NCBI GenBank assembly: GCA_965262175.1
Contig: CBDHES010000002.1
Location: 2,542,001-2,606,000, forward strand
Origin: CADEDH01 sp965262175
GTDB lineage: Bacteria; Actinomycetota; Acidimicrobiia; Acidimicrobiales; SZUA-35
Length of the DNA stretch: 64,000 bases
Direction: 5' to 3'
Shown: piece by piece, positions 32,355-39,704 of the stretch
Layout of the letters: every line of letters begins with the position of its first letter
Numbering within the stretch: position 1 is the stretch's first letter
Program-made: the position numbers and the translations under genes
The notes under the pieces: generated by a model
Told to the model about the DNA's origin: nothing
Databases searched by the model: none
The model's input: the letters and a program-made list of their open reading frames with translations, nothing else

Positions 32355-34373
32355 GGGCGACCCGGCGAGCCGGACCCAGGAGCCCGCTACGGGCGGGGCC
32401 CGATCATTCCCAGGTGGCGCCGGTCCACGATGACCCGGTCCAGGAGACCCGGACCCGGTCCAGGAGGAGCCGGTCCAGGAGGAGCCGGTCCAGGAGGAGC
32501 CGGTCCAGGAGGAGCCGGTCCAGCTGGAGCCGGTCCACGACGACCCGGTCCAGCTGGAGCCGGTCCACGACGACCCGGTCCAGCTGGAGCCGGTCCACGA
32601 CGACCCGGTCCAGCTGGAGCCGGTCCACGACGACCCCGTCCACGACGACCCCGTCCACGGGCCGAAGATCGTGTTCTGGCCGGTCAGCGGGTGGCCGTGG
32701 AGCTCGATGATGTCGTCGCCTCGGGCGGCGTCCAGGGTGCCGCTGCCGTCCGACCGCTCCCAGTTCTGCTCGGCGTCCCGGGGCACGTCCTCGTCGAGGG
32801 CCTCGCCGAGATCGAGGACCGGAACCTTGCCCCCGTCGGCCGACTCGACGAGGATCGCCTTGACCTCGTCGGGCGTCAGCTCGGGGCGGGCCGACAGGAG
32901 CACCGCCACCGCCCCGGAGACCACGGCGGCGGACTGGGAGGTGCCGGTCGCCCGGGCGAACCGGTCCCCGACGATGCTGGCCGGGAAGTTGGTGTCGACG
33001 AACGAGCCCGGGTTGCGGAGGCTGACGACCGTCGAGCCCGGGGCGTAGATGTCGGGTTGGCGGTCGGCGTGATCGGCCTCACTGGCGTAGTCGGTGGTCT
33101 TCCACTTGTGGTCGTCCCGGAGGCAGTTGTCGCTCCGCTGGCTCTTCTCTTCCAGCACGGCGCTGACGGTCAGCACGTGCGGGTCGTAGGCCGGGTTGCC
33201 GAGCTGCGTCGCCTTCTTACCGTCGTTGCCGGCGGCAACGACCACCACGATGCCGGCCTCCCATGCGGCCTCGACGGCCTGGGCCAGCGGGTCGACCGTG
33301 TAGGGCTGCTCCGCGGCCGCCTGATAGGAGAGGTTGAGGACCCGGATGTTCAGCCCGTTGTCGTTGCGGTGGGCGATGACCCACTCGATGGCGGCGATGA
33401 CCTGCGAGACATCGACCGCACCGGAGTGATCGGCGACCTTCACGCTGACGATTCGGGAGTCGGGGGCCACGCCCTGGAACTCCGTCGGGTCGAGCTCTTC
33501 GACCACCGTGTCGTGGTCGTTCCCGGCAATGATCCCGGCGATGTGGGTGCCGTGGCCGTAGGTGTCGAGCTGATGGGCTTCGGGGTGGATCGACTCGAGC
33601 GACAGGTCGGGCCCATAGACGACGTTCTCGTGGAGCCCCTCGACCGGCACCGTCCCGGTGTCGATGACGGCGACGTCGATCCCGGCCCCGGTGTGGCCGT
33701 CCTCCCACGCCTCGTCGGCCCCGATGAACCGGTTGATGTTGTACATCGACCCGGTCGTCTGCTCGTGGGAGTAGCCGCCGGATCGAGAGCACCAGCGGTT
33801 CCTGAGCTCCTGCTCGTCGCGGATCCGCTCGACGGCACGTTCGAAGTCCCGATGGGCCTTGGCCACCGCCTCCTCGTAGTCCTCGGCGACGTCGACCAAC
33901 TTCTCGTCGGCCTTCTCCTGTTCCATGCGGACCTTCTCCGCTGCCTTGTCGACCTTCTCCTCGGCCTCCTCGACGTCGTCCTCGGCGTCGCGGACCGCAC
34001 GGTGGTCATCGGGATCGACCGCGGCGAGCGCGGCCTGCGCCTCGGCAAGCTTCGCCTCGGCCTCGGCCAGCTTCTCCCGGGCCTTCTCGACCTTCTCCAT
34101 TGCCTTGGCCTCGTCTTCGAGGCGCTCCTCTTCGGCGTCGGCCAGGTCCTCGGCCAGCTCCGCTTCGGCCTCGGCCAGATCCTCCAGGAGGTCGGCGTCG
34201 ACGATCTCGACCAGCCCGGCCTCACCGGCGTCGCCGGCGGTCGCCCCGGCCGGCAGCGGCGCCATCACCCCGGCGACCAACACCACGGCCACGAACAGGG
34301 TCCCGAGCCAGGACCACGGCCGCCCCATCCGGAGGTTGGTCGGTTGGACGAATGACGTGGGGCTGGGGGCCAC
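32352..34373 (-). CDS. Secreted S8 (subtilisin-family) protease with coiled-coil N-region and WTGSS-repeat tail
   Basis: A 673-residue exported protease. Signal peptide (hydrophobic 22-38, cleavage near 45); a highly charged Glu/Ala/Lys-rich stretch (about 55-190) predicted as long coiled coil in place of a recognisable I9 propeptide; then the subtilase domain with catalytic D238 (VIDTG), H274 (GHGTHIAG), oxyanion N383 (AAGND) and S479 (GTSQSAA). The last 100 residues hold 14 copies of Trp-Thr-Gly-Ser-Ser or a near variant (573-642). GTG 34373 has GAGGAG upstream; an internal ATG at 34328 is the alternative. The triad is complete. The repeat tail may bind the wall or assemble. Confidence 0.9.
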   Translation of the reverse strand: MAPSPTSFVQPTNLRMGRPWSWLGTLFVAVVLVAGVMAPLPAGATAGDAGEAGLVEIVDADLLEDLAEAEAELAEDLADAEEERLEDEAKAMEKVEKAREKLAEAEAKLAEAQAALAAVDPDDHRAVRDAEDDVEEAEEKVDKAAEKVRMEQEKADEKLVDVAEDYEEAVAKAHRDFERAVERIRDEQELRNRWCSRSGGYSHEQTTGSMYNINRFIGADEAWEDGHTGAGIDVAVIDTGTVPVEGLHENVVYGPDLSLESIHPEAHQLDTYGHGTHIAGIIAGNDHDTVVEELDPTEFQGVAPDSRIVSVKVADHSGAVDVSQVIAAIEWVIAHRNDNGLNIRVLNLSYQAAAEQPYTVDPLAQAVEAAWEAGIVVVVAAGNDGKKATQLGNPAYDPHVLTVSAVLEEKSQRSDNCLRDDHKWKTTDYASEADHADRQPDIYAPGSTVVSLRNPGSFVDTNFPASIVGDRFARATGTSQSAAVVSGAVAVLLSARPELTPDEVKAILVESADGGKVPVLDLGEALDEDVPRDAEQNWERSDGSGTLDAARGDDIIELHGHPLTGQNTIFGPWTGSSWTGSSWTGSSWTGSSWTGSSWTGSSWTGSSWTGSSWTGSSWTGSSWTGSSWTGSSWTGSSWTGSGSPGPGHRGPAPPGNDRAPPVAGSWVRLAGSP
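32448..32657 (-). repeat. 15-base tandem repeats encoding Trp-Thr-Gly-Ser-Ser (about 14 copies)
   Basis: Fourteen 15-base units on the minus strand, all encoding WTGSS except a final WTGSG. Two DNA variants alternate over 32518-32637, giving a 30-base higher-order period, while a third variant fills 32458-32517. Mixed synonymous versions with one constant peptide imply selection on the protein. Confidence 0.95.
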
Positions 34374-34552
34374 CGGGCGCTCCTCGGGACGACGTGCATC
34401 AACGAGAGGCTCGGAACGCCGGGTTCGCCACTGACTCCCCGACCGGCCAGGCGACCATCTCGGCCGATCGGATCAACATCTCGTCCAAGCTTCTCCAGCG
34501 CTATCGGCCAATCGACCCATCGACCTTGAGCCCGATGGCCCGGCCAAGGGTC
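34374..34552. other. Gene-free stretch between two minus-strand genes
   Basis: These 179 bases hold the protease ribosome site (GAGGAG) and no convincing frame in either direction. Somewhat lower GC around 34465-34500 may mark a promoter, but I find no clear -35/-10 pair. Confidence 0.4.
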
Positions 34553-36139
34553 CTACCACGAGGTCCGACGGGCTCGAAGCACGACGTCGTCGGTGTGGCG
34601 GGAGGCGGCGCCGGCCGGGCGTGGTCGAGTCTCGTCGACCTCGATCGTCCATCCCGGCGATTGGCGGACAGCGGCGGCGACGTCGGCCACCCGAACGTAG
34701 GCGTCGGGATCGAACGGCCGGCTGGTCACCGCCACGTCGATCGGTCGGCGCATCGGCTCGGGGTCGTGGTGGACGACGAGGAGCGTCCCGCCCGGGGCCA
34801 CGGCGGCGAGCAGGTTCTCGACGCCTCGCCCGTCCGGGGTGCGGGGAATGGCCGGGTAGTGGGAGGTGACCAGGTCGTAGCGGTCCGGCTCGAAGGCGTC
34901 GAGGGCGTTGGCGTCGACGTGGAGACACTCGATGGCGAGCCCCCGCCGATCGGCCTCGGCCGCGGCGCGGGCCAACCCCTGGCCGGAGATGTCGCTGGCG
35001 GTGACCGCCCACCCACGCTCGGCCAACCACACCGCGTCGCCCCCTTCGCCGGCCCCGACGTCGAGCGCCCGCCCGGGCGCCAGCTCGGCGATCTCGGCCA
35101 CGAGCGCACCGTTGGGATTGCCGCTCCAGACCCGGTCGCCTCCGTAGCGACGATCCCAATCGGCCTCCCCACCCGATGGCCGGGCCGCTGCGGCGATGTC
35201 CTCGGCGGCCAGATCGGCGGCGATCATCGCCCCGACCCGGCCGCCGTTGGCCGCCGCCTGGAGGACCTGCTGGCTGGGGTCGGTCACATTGCCGGCGGCG
35301 TAGACCCCCGGGACCGCGGTCTCCCCGGTCGGGCCGACCTCGAGGTGGTCCCCCAACCCCGTCGGGTGGTCGACCGGTTCGATCCCCAACGGTCCGAGCG
35401 GCTCCGCCCGTACCCGGAACCGGGGCGTGATGGCGACGGCGTCCGCTTCGAGCCGGACCCCCTCGGCGGTCTCGACCGCAGCGAGTCGGCCGTCGGGGCC
35501 GGTCGTGATCCGGCCCACCGGTCCGTCGACCACGGCCACCCCGGACCCCCGCAGCGCATCGAGCTCGGGCAGGTCGGGGGCGACCCCGGCATGGCGGACG
35601 ACGGTCAACCGAGACGTCAGCTGCCGGAACAGGCCGGCCGGGTGGAGGCCCATCGGGTGGGTGAGGATCGCCACGATCCTGCGGTCCCGCACCTCGTAGC
35701 CGTGACAGAACGGGCAGTGGATCACCTCCCGGCCCCAGTGTTCGGCGAGACCATCGATGTCGGGGACCTCATCGACCAGACCGGTGGCGACGAGAACCCG
35801 GCGTCCGACGATCGACGACCCGCCGGCCAGTTCGACGACGAATCGGCCATCGTCCCGCCGGGTCACCGCCACCGCCTGGCCCGGGGTCACCTCGACCCCG
35901 TACCGGCGGACCTCGTCGCGGCCGATCGCCGCCAACTCCCCGGGCGGAATGCCCTCGTGGCCGAGGTAGCTGTGCATTCGGGCCGCCGCCCCGTTGCGGG
36001 GTTTGCCGGCGTCGACGACCAGGGTCGCCCGACGCTGACGGCCGAGTTGTAGCGCCGCGGCCAGGCCGGCGGCCGAGCCGCCGATCACGGCGACGTCGCA
36101 GTGGCGTTCGACGGTCGGTGGGGGGTGGTGCTCGCTCAT
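34553..36139 (-). CDS. Fusion of thioredoxin-reductase-like flavoprotein and SAM-dependent methyltransferase
   Basis: A 528-residue two-domain enzyme. Residues about 15-310 form an NAD(P)/FAD oxidoreductase: VIGGSAAGLAAALQL (FAD fold), HCPFCHGYEV (redox CPFC), a second GxGxxG-like region and GVYAAGNVTD near the end. Residues about 330-528 are a class I methyltransferase with ALDVGAGEGGDAVWLAERG (SAM motif I) and ASDIS. Such fusions recur in actinobacteria next to XRE-cupin regulators, as here. Substrate unknown; a thiol or metalloid detoxification role is conceivable. ATG 36139 is preceded by a -10 hexamer. Confidence 0.88.
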   Translation of the reverse strand: MSEHHPPPTVERHCDVAVIGGSAAGLAAALQLGRQRRATLVVDAGKPRNGAAARMHSYLGHEGIPPGELAAIGRDEVRRYGVEVTPGQAVAVTRRDDGRFVVELAGGSSIVGRRVLVATGLVDEVPDIDGLAEHWGREVIHCPFCHGYEVRDRRIVAILTHPMGLHPAGLFRQLTSRLTVVRHAGVAPDLPELDALRGSGVAVVDGPVGRITTGPDGRLAAVETAEGVRLEADAVAITPRFRVRAEPLGPLGIEPVDHPTGLGDHLEVGPTGETAVPGVYAAGNVTDPSQQVLQAAANGGRVGAMIAADLAAEDIAAAARPSGGEADWDRRYGGDRVWSGNPNGALVAEIAELAPGRALDVGAGEGGDAVWLAERGWAVTASDISGQGLARAAAEADRRGLAIECLHVDANALDAFEPDRYDLVTSHYPAIPRTPDGRGVENLLAAVAPGGTLLVVHHDPEPMRRPIDVAVTSRPFDPDAYVRVADVAAAVRQSPGWTIEVDETRPRPAGAASRHTDDVVLRARRTSW

Positions 36140-36146
36140 GCCATCG

Positions 36147-36152
36147 ACGCTA
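36147..36152 (-). promoter_or_regulatory. Leaderless-type -10 element (TAGCGT, minus strand)
   Basis: TAGCGT, seven bases, then ATG 36139 of the flavoprotein fusion. Confidence 0.5.
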
Positions 36153-36170
36153 CGCTGCGCTACAGAATTG

Positions 36171-36199
36171 GCAAGAGCCCTTGCGGTATTCGCAAGGGC
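36171..36199. promoter_or_regulatory. Operator-like palindromes in the divergent flavoprotein/XRE promoter
   Basis: A perfect 9-base-arm inverted repeat GCCCTTGCG (36177-36185) / CGCAAGGGC (36191-36199) with a five-base centre. A third half-site GCAAG at 36171 pairs with CTTGC at 36180. It lies between the two divergent starts, next to TACAGAAT, and is the best candidate binding site for the adjacent XRE regulator. Confidence 0.6.
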
Positions 36200-36228
36200 A
36201 ACCCGGGGGTGACCGAGGAGCATCACAC

Positions 36229-36801
36229 GTGGCGCACGACCACGACATCGAAGAGCTGGTCAGGTCCCGGCTCCGGTCGCTCCGCCGGGCGCTCGGCCTC
36301 TCGCTCGACGAGTTGGCCGCCCGGGCCAACCTCAGCCCGTCGACGATCAGTCGAATCGAGACCGGGAAGCGCACCATCGGGCTCGACGTCCTCGTTCCGT
36401 TGGCCGGCGCGCTCCAGGTCGGGATCGAGACGCTGCTCGAGGTGATCGACGACGACGATGTCGTGATCCGCCCCCAGCCGAGCCGGACCGGCGATCGGAC
36501 GACCTGGCTGCTCAGCCGACCGACCGGCAACACGATCGCCGTCAAGATCCGGTTCGAGGTGTCCGACCATCGGCCCCGACAGCGGGTCCACCCCGGCCAC
36601 GACTGGTTCTTCGTCCTCCAGGGACGGGTTCGGCTCCTTCTCGGAGAGCGCGACGTCATCGTCGAGGAGGGCCAAGCCGCCGAGTTCGCCACCATGACCC
36701 CCCACGCCTTCATGGCGGTCGACGAGCCGGCCGAGGTCCTCATGATCTTCGATCGGGATGGCCAGCGGGCCCATGTCCACACCGAGGGGTCGGCTGACTG
36801 A
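36229..36801 (+). CDS. XRE-family regulator with cupin domain
   Basis: A 190-residue regulator: helix-turn-helix in RALGLSLDELAARANLSPSTISRIETGKR (about 17-45) and a C-terminal cupin barrel (about 110-180) with HPGHDWFFVLQGRVRLLLGER, EEGQAAEFATMTPHAFMA. The GTG at 36229 has GAGGAG eight bases upstream; earlier in-frame starts fall in the operator. Divergent from the flavoprotein-methyltransferase gene, which it probably controls together with itself. The cupin pocket may sense a small molecule or metal. Confidence 0.9.
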   Translation: MAHDHDIEELVRSRLRSLRRALGLSLDELAARANLSPSTISRIETGKRTIGLDVLVPLAGALQVGIETLLEVIDDDDVVIRPQPSRTGDRTTWLLSRPTGNTIAVKIRFEVSDHRPRQRVHPGHDWFFVLQGRVRLLLGERDVIVEEGQAAEFATMTPHAFMAVDEPAEVLMIFDRDGQRAHVHTEGSAD

Positions 36802-36838
36802 CCCGGCATCGGCCGGTTCCGGGCCGGAGCGGCCCCGC

Positions 36839-36844
36839 TAGGGT
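36839..36844 (+). promoter_or_regulatory. Leaderless-type -10 element (TAGGGT) before a leader ORF
   Basis: TAGGGT, six bases, then the GTG at 36851 that opens a 15-codon ORF, not the transporter itself. Confidence 0.5.
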
Positions 36845-36850
36845 CGCAGG

Positions 36851-36898
36851 GTGACGGCACCTCCCGCCCCCGCCCCCGCTCGGACCCCCCGGCGGTGA
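36851..36898 (+). CDS. Candidate 15-codon leader peptide coupled to the MFS gene
   Basis: GTG then MTAPPAPAPARTPRR and TGA. The TGA overlaps the transporter's GTG (GTGA at 36895-36898), the same coupling seen between operon genes here. The sequence is Pro/Ala/Arg with C-runs, so a frameshift in reading or in the strain could instead make this the true N-terminus of the transporter. Confidence 0.4.
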   Translation: MTAPPAPAPARTPRR

Positions 36899-38235
36899 CC
36901 GCCCCGACGTCGGCCGACGTCGTCGCGGCGACGCCGAGATCGCCTCGGACGGGCGGCTCCTGGCCCTTCGATCCGGCCCGATTCCGCTTCTACTACGGCT
37001 GGGTCATCGTCATCGTCGGCAGCATCGGCGTGCTGGCGTCGATGCCGGGCCAGACCGCCGGGGTCGGGGTCTTCACCGACAACCTGACCGATGCCACCGG
37101 CCTCAGTCGCCTGGAGTTGGCCGTCGCCTACCTGGTCGGTACCGGCTGCAGCGGGCTGATCCTTCCCCGGGGCGGGCTGGCCATCGACCGCTACGGCTCC
37201 CGGTCGGTCGCCCTCGTCGCCGTGATCGGCCTCGCGGCGACCCTGGTCGGCCTGAGCTTCGTCGGACCGATGAGCACCCCGGTCGGCCTCGTCGTGATGA
37301 GCGTGGGCTTCGGGTGTCTTCGGTTCACCGGCCAGGGCATGTTGACCCTGTCGTCGCGGACGATGATCTCCCAGTGGTTCGAGCGGCGGCGGGGGATCGT
37401 CTCGTCGATCTCCAACTCGGTGCTGAGCTTCGCCTTCGCCGGCGCGCCGGCCCTGCTGTTGGCGGTGATCGAGATCGACGGGTTCCGCTTCGCCTGGCGG
37501 CTCCTGGCCGTGGTCCTGGTGACGGTGGTCGGCGTGGTCGTCGTCGTGTTCTACCGGGTCAGCCCGGAGAGCGCCGGGCTGGTGATCGATGGCGGCGTCG
37601 CCGAGGCCGGGCCGTCCGACCGGCCTCCGGTCATCGGCACCGACGACGATCGGACCCGGGCTCAGGCCGTGGTCGATGTTCGCTTCTGGGCGGTCACGAT
37701 CCCGGTGGTGGCGATGGCGTCGACCTCGACCGCCCTCACCTTCCACGTACTCGATCTGGGTCAGGAGCTGGGACTGTCCGACGAGCGGATCGTCCAGATC
37801 TTCGTCCCCATCGCCCTGGTGTCGGTCCCGGTGACGATCGTCGGCGGGTGGCTGGTCGACACGGTGCCGCCCATCGTCGTCGCCCTGGTGATGTCGGTGG
37901 CCCAGATCGTCATGTACCTGACCGTTCCGGCACTGAGCGATCCGGTCTGGGCGGTGGTGGCCATCGCCACGTGGGGGATCGCCACCGGGTGCTACGCCCC
38001 GCTGACCTCGGCCGCCCTGCCCCGCTACTTCGGGCGGCGTCACCTCGGGGCCATCGCCGGTGTGCAGATGAGCGCCATGGTGATCGGCAGTGCCGTTGGT
38101 CCGGCGCTCTTCGCCCTGGTCGAGACGACCCTCGGCACGTACCGGGAGGCGCTGTGGATCTCGCTGACGTTGCCGGTGGCCGGCGTGGCGGCCGCGGTCG
38201 CCGCCGCCCGGCGACCGTCGCCGATCGATGGTTGA
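36895..38235 (+). CDS. MFS transporter
   Basis: A 446-residue major facilitator protein with about twelve helices. It opens with FRFYYGWVIVIVGSIGVLASMPGQTAGVGVFTDNL, like oxalate/formate-antiporter-type and monocarboxylate MFS members, followed by PRGGLAIDRYGSRSV in the loop-2/3 motif and GGWLVDTVPP in the second half. GTG 36895 overlaps the end of a 15-codon upstream ORF. Substrate unknown, perhaps an organic acid. It lies 94 bases after the XRE regulator. Confidence 0.85.
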   Translation: MTAPTSADVVAATPRSPRTGGSWPFDPARFRFYYGWVIVIVGSIGVLASMPGQTAGVGVFTDNLTDATGLSRLELAVAYLVGTGCSGLILPRGGLAIDRYGSRSVALVAVIGLAATLVGLSFVGPMSTPVGLVVMSVGFGCLRFTGQGMLTLSSRTMISQWFERRRGIVSSISNSVLSFAFAGAPALLLAVIEIDGFRFAWRLLAVVLVTVVGVVVVVFYRVSPESAGLVIDGGVAEAGPSDRPPVIGTDDDRTRAQAVVDVRFWAVTIPVVAMASTSTALTFHVLDLGQELGLSDERIVQIFVPIALVSVPVTIVGGWLVDTVPPIVVALVMSVAQIVMYLTVPALSDPVWAVVAIATWGIATGCYAPLTSAALPRYFGRRHLGAIAGVQMSAMVIGSAVGPALFALVETTLGTYREALWISLTLPVAGVAAAVAAARRPSPIDG

Positions 38236-38287
38236 ACCCGCAGCCCCGGTCCGTGCCCAGGCTTGGGGTCCGCTCGGGGCCGGGGCG

Positions 38288-38293
38288 TACAAT
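38288..38293 (+). promoter_or_regulatory. -10 element (TACAAT) of the epimerase gene
   Basis: TACAAT is close to the -10 consensus and would give a leader of about 28 bases before ATG 38328, where GGGAGC serves as ribosome site. Confidence 0.45.
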
Positions 38294-38327
38294 CGGGGCC
38301 TTCACGCAGCGTTCGGGAGCGACCAGC

Positions 38328-38729
38328 ATGATTCTGACCGAGATCGACCACGTGGCGATCGCCGTCCACGACCTCGAAGCGGCCATCGAGTTCTATGAGC
38401 AGGCGTTCGGCGCCACGGTGGTCCATCGGGAGGTCGTCGAGCGGGATGGCGTCGACGAAGCCCTGCTCCAGGTAGCGGAGTCCTACGTCCAGCTGTTGAC
38501 CGGCGTCCGCGATGATTCGCCGGTGGCGAAGTACCTCGCCAAGAAGGGCGAGGGCCTCCACCACGTCGGCTACCGGGTCGACGACTGCGGGGCGGCCCTG
38601 GAGGCGATGGTCGCCGCAGGGGCCACCCCGATCGACGAGGCGCCCCGCCCCGGCTCCCGGGGCACGACCGTGGCGTTCATCCACCCCAAGGGCGTCTTCG
38701 GAACCCTGATCGAACTCGTCGAGGAGTAG
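38328..38729 (+). CDS. mce: Methylmalonyl-CoA epimerase
   Basis: A 133-residue vicinal-oxygen-chelate enzyme interconverting the epimers of methylmalonyl-CoA on the propionyl-CoA to succinyl-CoA route. The metal ligands are visible: H8 in EIDHVAIAV, the histidine of GEGLHHVGYRV and the final glutamate in GTLIELVEE. The length is that of the family. Propionyl-CoA carboxylase and mutase genes are not in this window. A palindrome follows the stop. Confidence 0.9.
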   Translation: MILTEIDHVAIAVHDLEAAIEFYEQAFGATVVHREVVERDGVDEALLQVAESYVQLLTGVRDDSPVAKYLAKKGEGLHHVGYRVDDCGAALEAMVAAGATPIDEAPRPGSRGTTVAFIHPKGVFGTLIELVEE

Positions 38730-38735
38730 CGCCGC

Positions 38736-38750
38736 CGGGGCGACGCCCCG
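38736..38750. terminator. Compact palindrome between convergent genes
   Basis: CGGGGCG and CGCCCCG flank a single A, seven bases after the epimerase stop and before the convergent CinA-domain gene end. Confidence 0.4.
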
Positions 38751-38777
38751 TTGGCCGAGGCCCGGGGGCCGACGCCC

Positions 38778-39296
38778 CTAGCCGCTCTTGCGGAGCTCGG
38801 TCCGGAGGAGGTCGAGGCCAGCCGCGGCGAACCGGAACATGTTGGCCACCCGATCGTCGTCGCCGGTCGCCACCACCCGGGCAACGGTCGTACCGTCGGG
38901 CCGGGCCACCCCCACCCAGGCGTGACCCGGCGGATCGCCGTAGGGGTTGCCGGTCGGTCCGGCCGCTCCCGTCTCGGCGATCGCCCAATCGGCGCCGAGG
39001 GCGGCCCGGGCGGCCCGGGCGAGACGCCCGGCGTAGTCCTCGGTGGCCCCCCGGGTCTCCGGGGGGAGCTCGTCGGGCTCGAAGAGGAACCGTCGAGCCC
39101 TCCCGGTGTAGATCACCGCACCCCCGAGGTAGAAGGCCGACGCCCCGCCGACCGACAACAGCGCCGCCGACACCAGGCCGGCCGACGACGACTCGCCGAT
39201 CGCAACCCGTTGGCCGGCGTCGACGAGGGCCGCACCCACCGCCGCTCCGAGGTCGGCGAGGTCATCGAAGGTCGGGGCCGGGTCGACTGCGGTCAT
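38778..39296 (-). CDS. CinA C-terminal-domain protein (PncC-like nicotinamide-nucleotide amidase)
   Basis: A 172-residue stand-alone CinA C-terminal domain, the form that deamidates nicotinamide mononucleotide in NAD salvage. Family landmarks are IGESSSAGLVSAALLSVGGASAFYLGGAVIYT (the usual AESCTGG reads ESSSAGL) and AIAETGAAGPTGNPYGDPPGHAWVGVA. The change of the CTGG segment may lower or alter activity. ATG 39296 lies seven bases after a TAGAAC hexamer; longer upstream reading has no support. Confidence 0.82.
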   Translation of the reverse strand: MTAVDPAPTFDDLADLGAAVGAALVDAGQRVAIGESSSAGLVSAALLSVGGASAFYLGGAVIYTGRARRFLFEPDELPPETRGATEDYAGRLARAARAALGADWAIAETGAAGPTGNPYGDPPGHAWVGVARPDGTTVARVVATGDDDRVANMFRFAAAGLDLLRTELRKSG

Positions 39297-39303
39297 GGCT
39301 GCC

Positions 39304-39309
39304 GTTCTA
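39304..39309 (-). promoter_or_regulatory. Leaderless-type -10 element (TAGAAC, minus strand)
   Basis: TAGAAC, seven bases, then ATG 39296. Confidence 0.35.
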
Positions 39310-39520
39310 GCCCGCCGGGCGCCTGCCGGGCACATTGGTGTCGCGGCGCCGACAGATGCCATGCATCGACACCACACAACGCACCGTTTTGTGGGCCACC
39401 GGTCACACGGATGGAGTAGGTTGCCGGAAACGTTCTCAGGCTCGCCGCAGGGGTCTTCGAACACCACATCGAGGGCGATGAGGTCGAGAGACGACCGCGG
39501 ATGAGCACTGCCCGGCAGCC

Positions 39521-39561
39521 GGTGCGTGAGGGTTTGCCTCTTTTTCTCACCTGGAGGCACC
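39521..39561 (+). promoter_or_regulatory. Overlapping, mutually exclusive hairpins
   Basis: GTGAG (39526) pairs with CTCAC (39546) inside an outer GGTGC (39521) / GCACC (39557) stem. The alternative TGCCTC (39535) / GAGGCA (39554) uses parts of both. A T5 run lies in the loop. Such competing pairings are typical of attenuators and riboswitch expression platforms. Confidence 0.4.
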
Positions 39562-39591
39562 ACTCTCGTCCTGTCCGCGCCGGTGTCGCAG

Positions 39592-39627
39592 GAGGGTGTG
39601 GTCGGGCAAGCCCCCGGCCGCACCCTC
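39592..39627 (+). promoter_or_regulatory. 14-base-pair hairpin in the lipase leader region
   Basis: GAGGGTG pairs with CACCCTC, and inside it GGTCGGG with CCCGGCC (one G-T wobble), leaving a six-base loop. It may be a terminator of an upstream transcript or part of a structured RNA. Confidence 0.45.
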
Positions 39628-39635
39628 GTTCCCTC

Positions 39636-39661
39636 CGACCGGAGCACCCGGTCGCTAGACT
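39636..39661 (+). promoter_or_regulatory. Hairpin adjoining the lipase promoter
   Basis: CGACCGG (39636) and CCGGTCG (39648) with a five-base loop end one base before TAGACT (39656-39661), a likely -10. It could be an operator for the lipase promoter. Confidence 0.4.
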
Positions 39662-39704
39662 GGTTGTTCCCCCGGAGCCGCAGCGTCCAGCCCGAGTTCG
39701 CACC

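Larger units (their letters stand above)
39310..39704 (+). other. Gene-free region with nested hairpins and two -10-like sites
   Basis: The only stretch over 300 bases without a gene. TAGGTT (39417-39422) could start a transcript; three hairpins follow (39521-39561, 39592-39627, 39636-39654), then TAGACT (39656-39661) and 43 bases to the lipase ATG. The rest shows no coding frame with actinobacterial codon use. It could be a regulatory leader or a small RNA; it matches no RNA family that I recognise. Confidence 0.45.

Noticed and set aside
32231..34355. Plus-strand frames across the subtilase gene with Arg-Ser-Arg-Arg repeats
   Set aside because: They are the reverse reading of the WTGSS repeats and of a gene with an intact catalytic triad; no plausible protein.
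39501..39704. In-frame N-terminal extension of the lipase by 68 residues
   Set aside because: The extension is Arg/Pro-rich, crosses three hairpins and a -10 site, and the family sequence begins at 39705.
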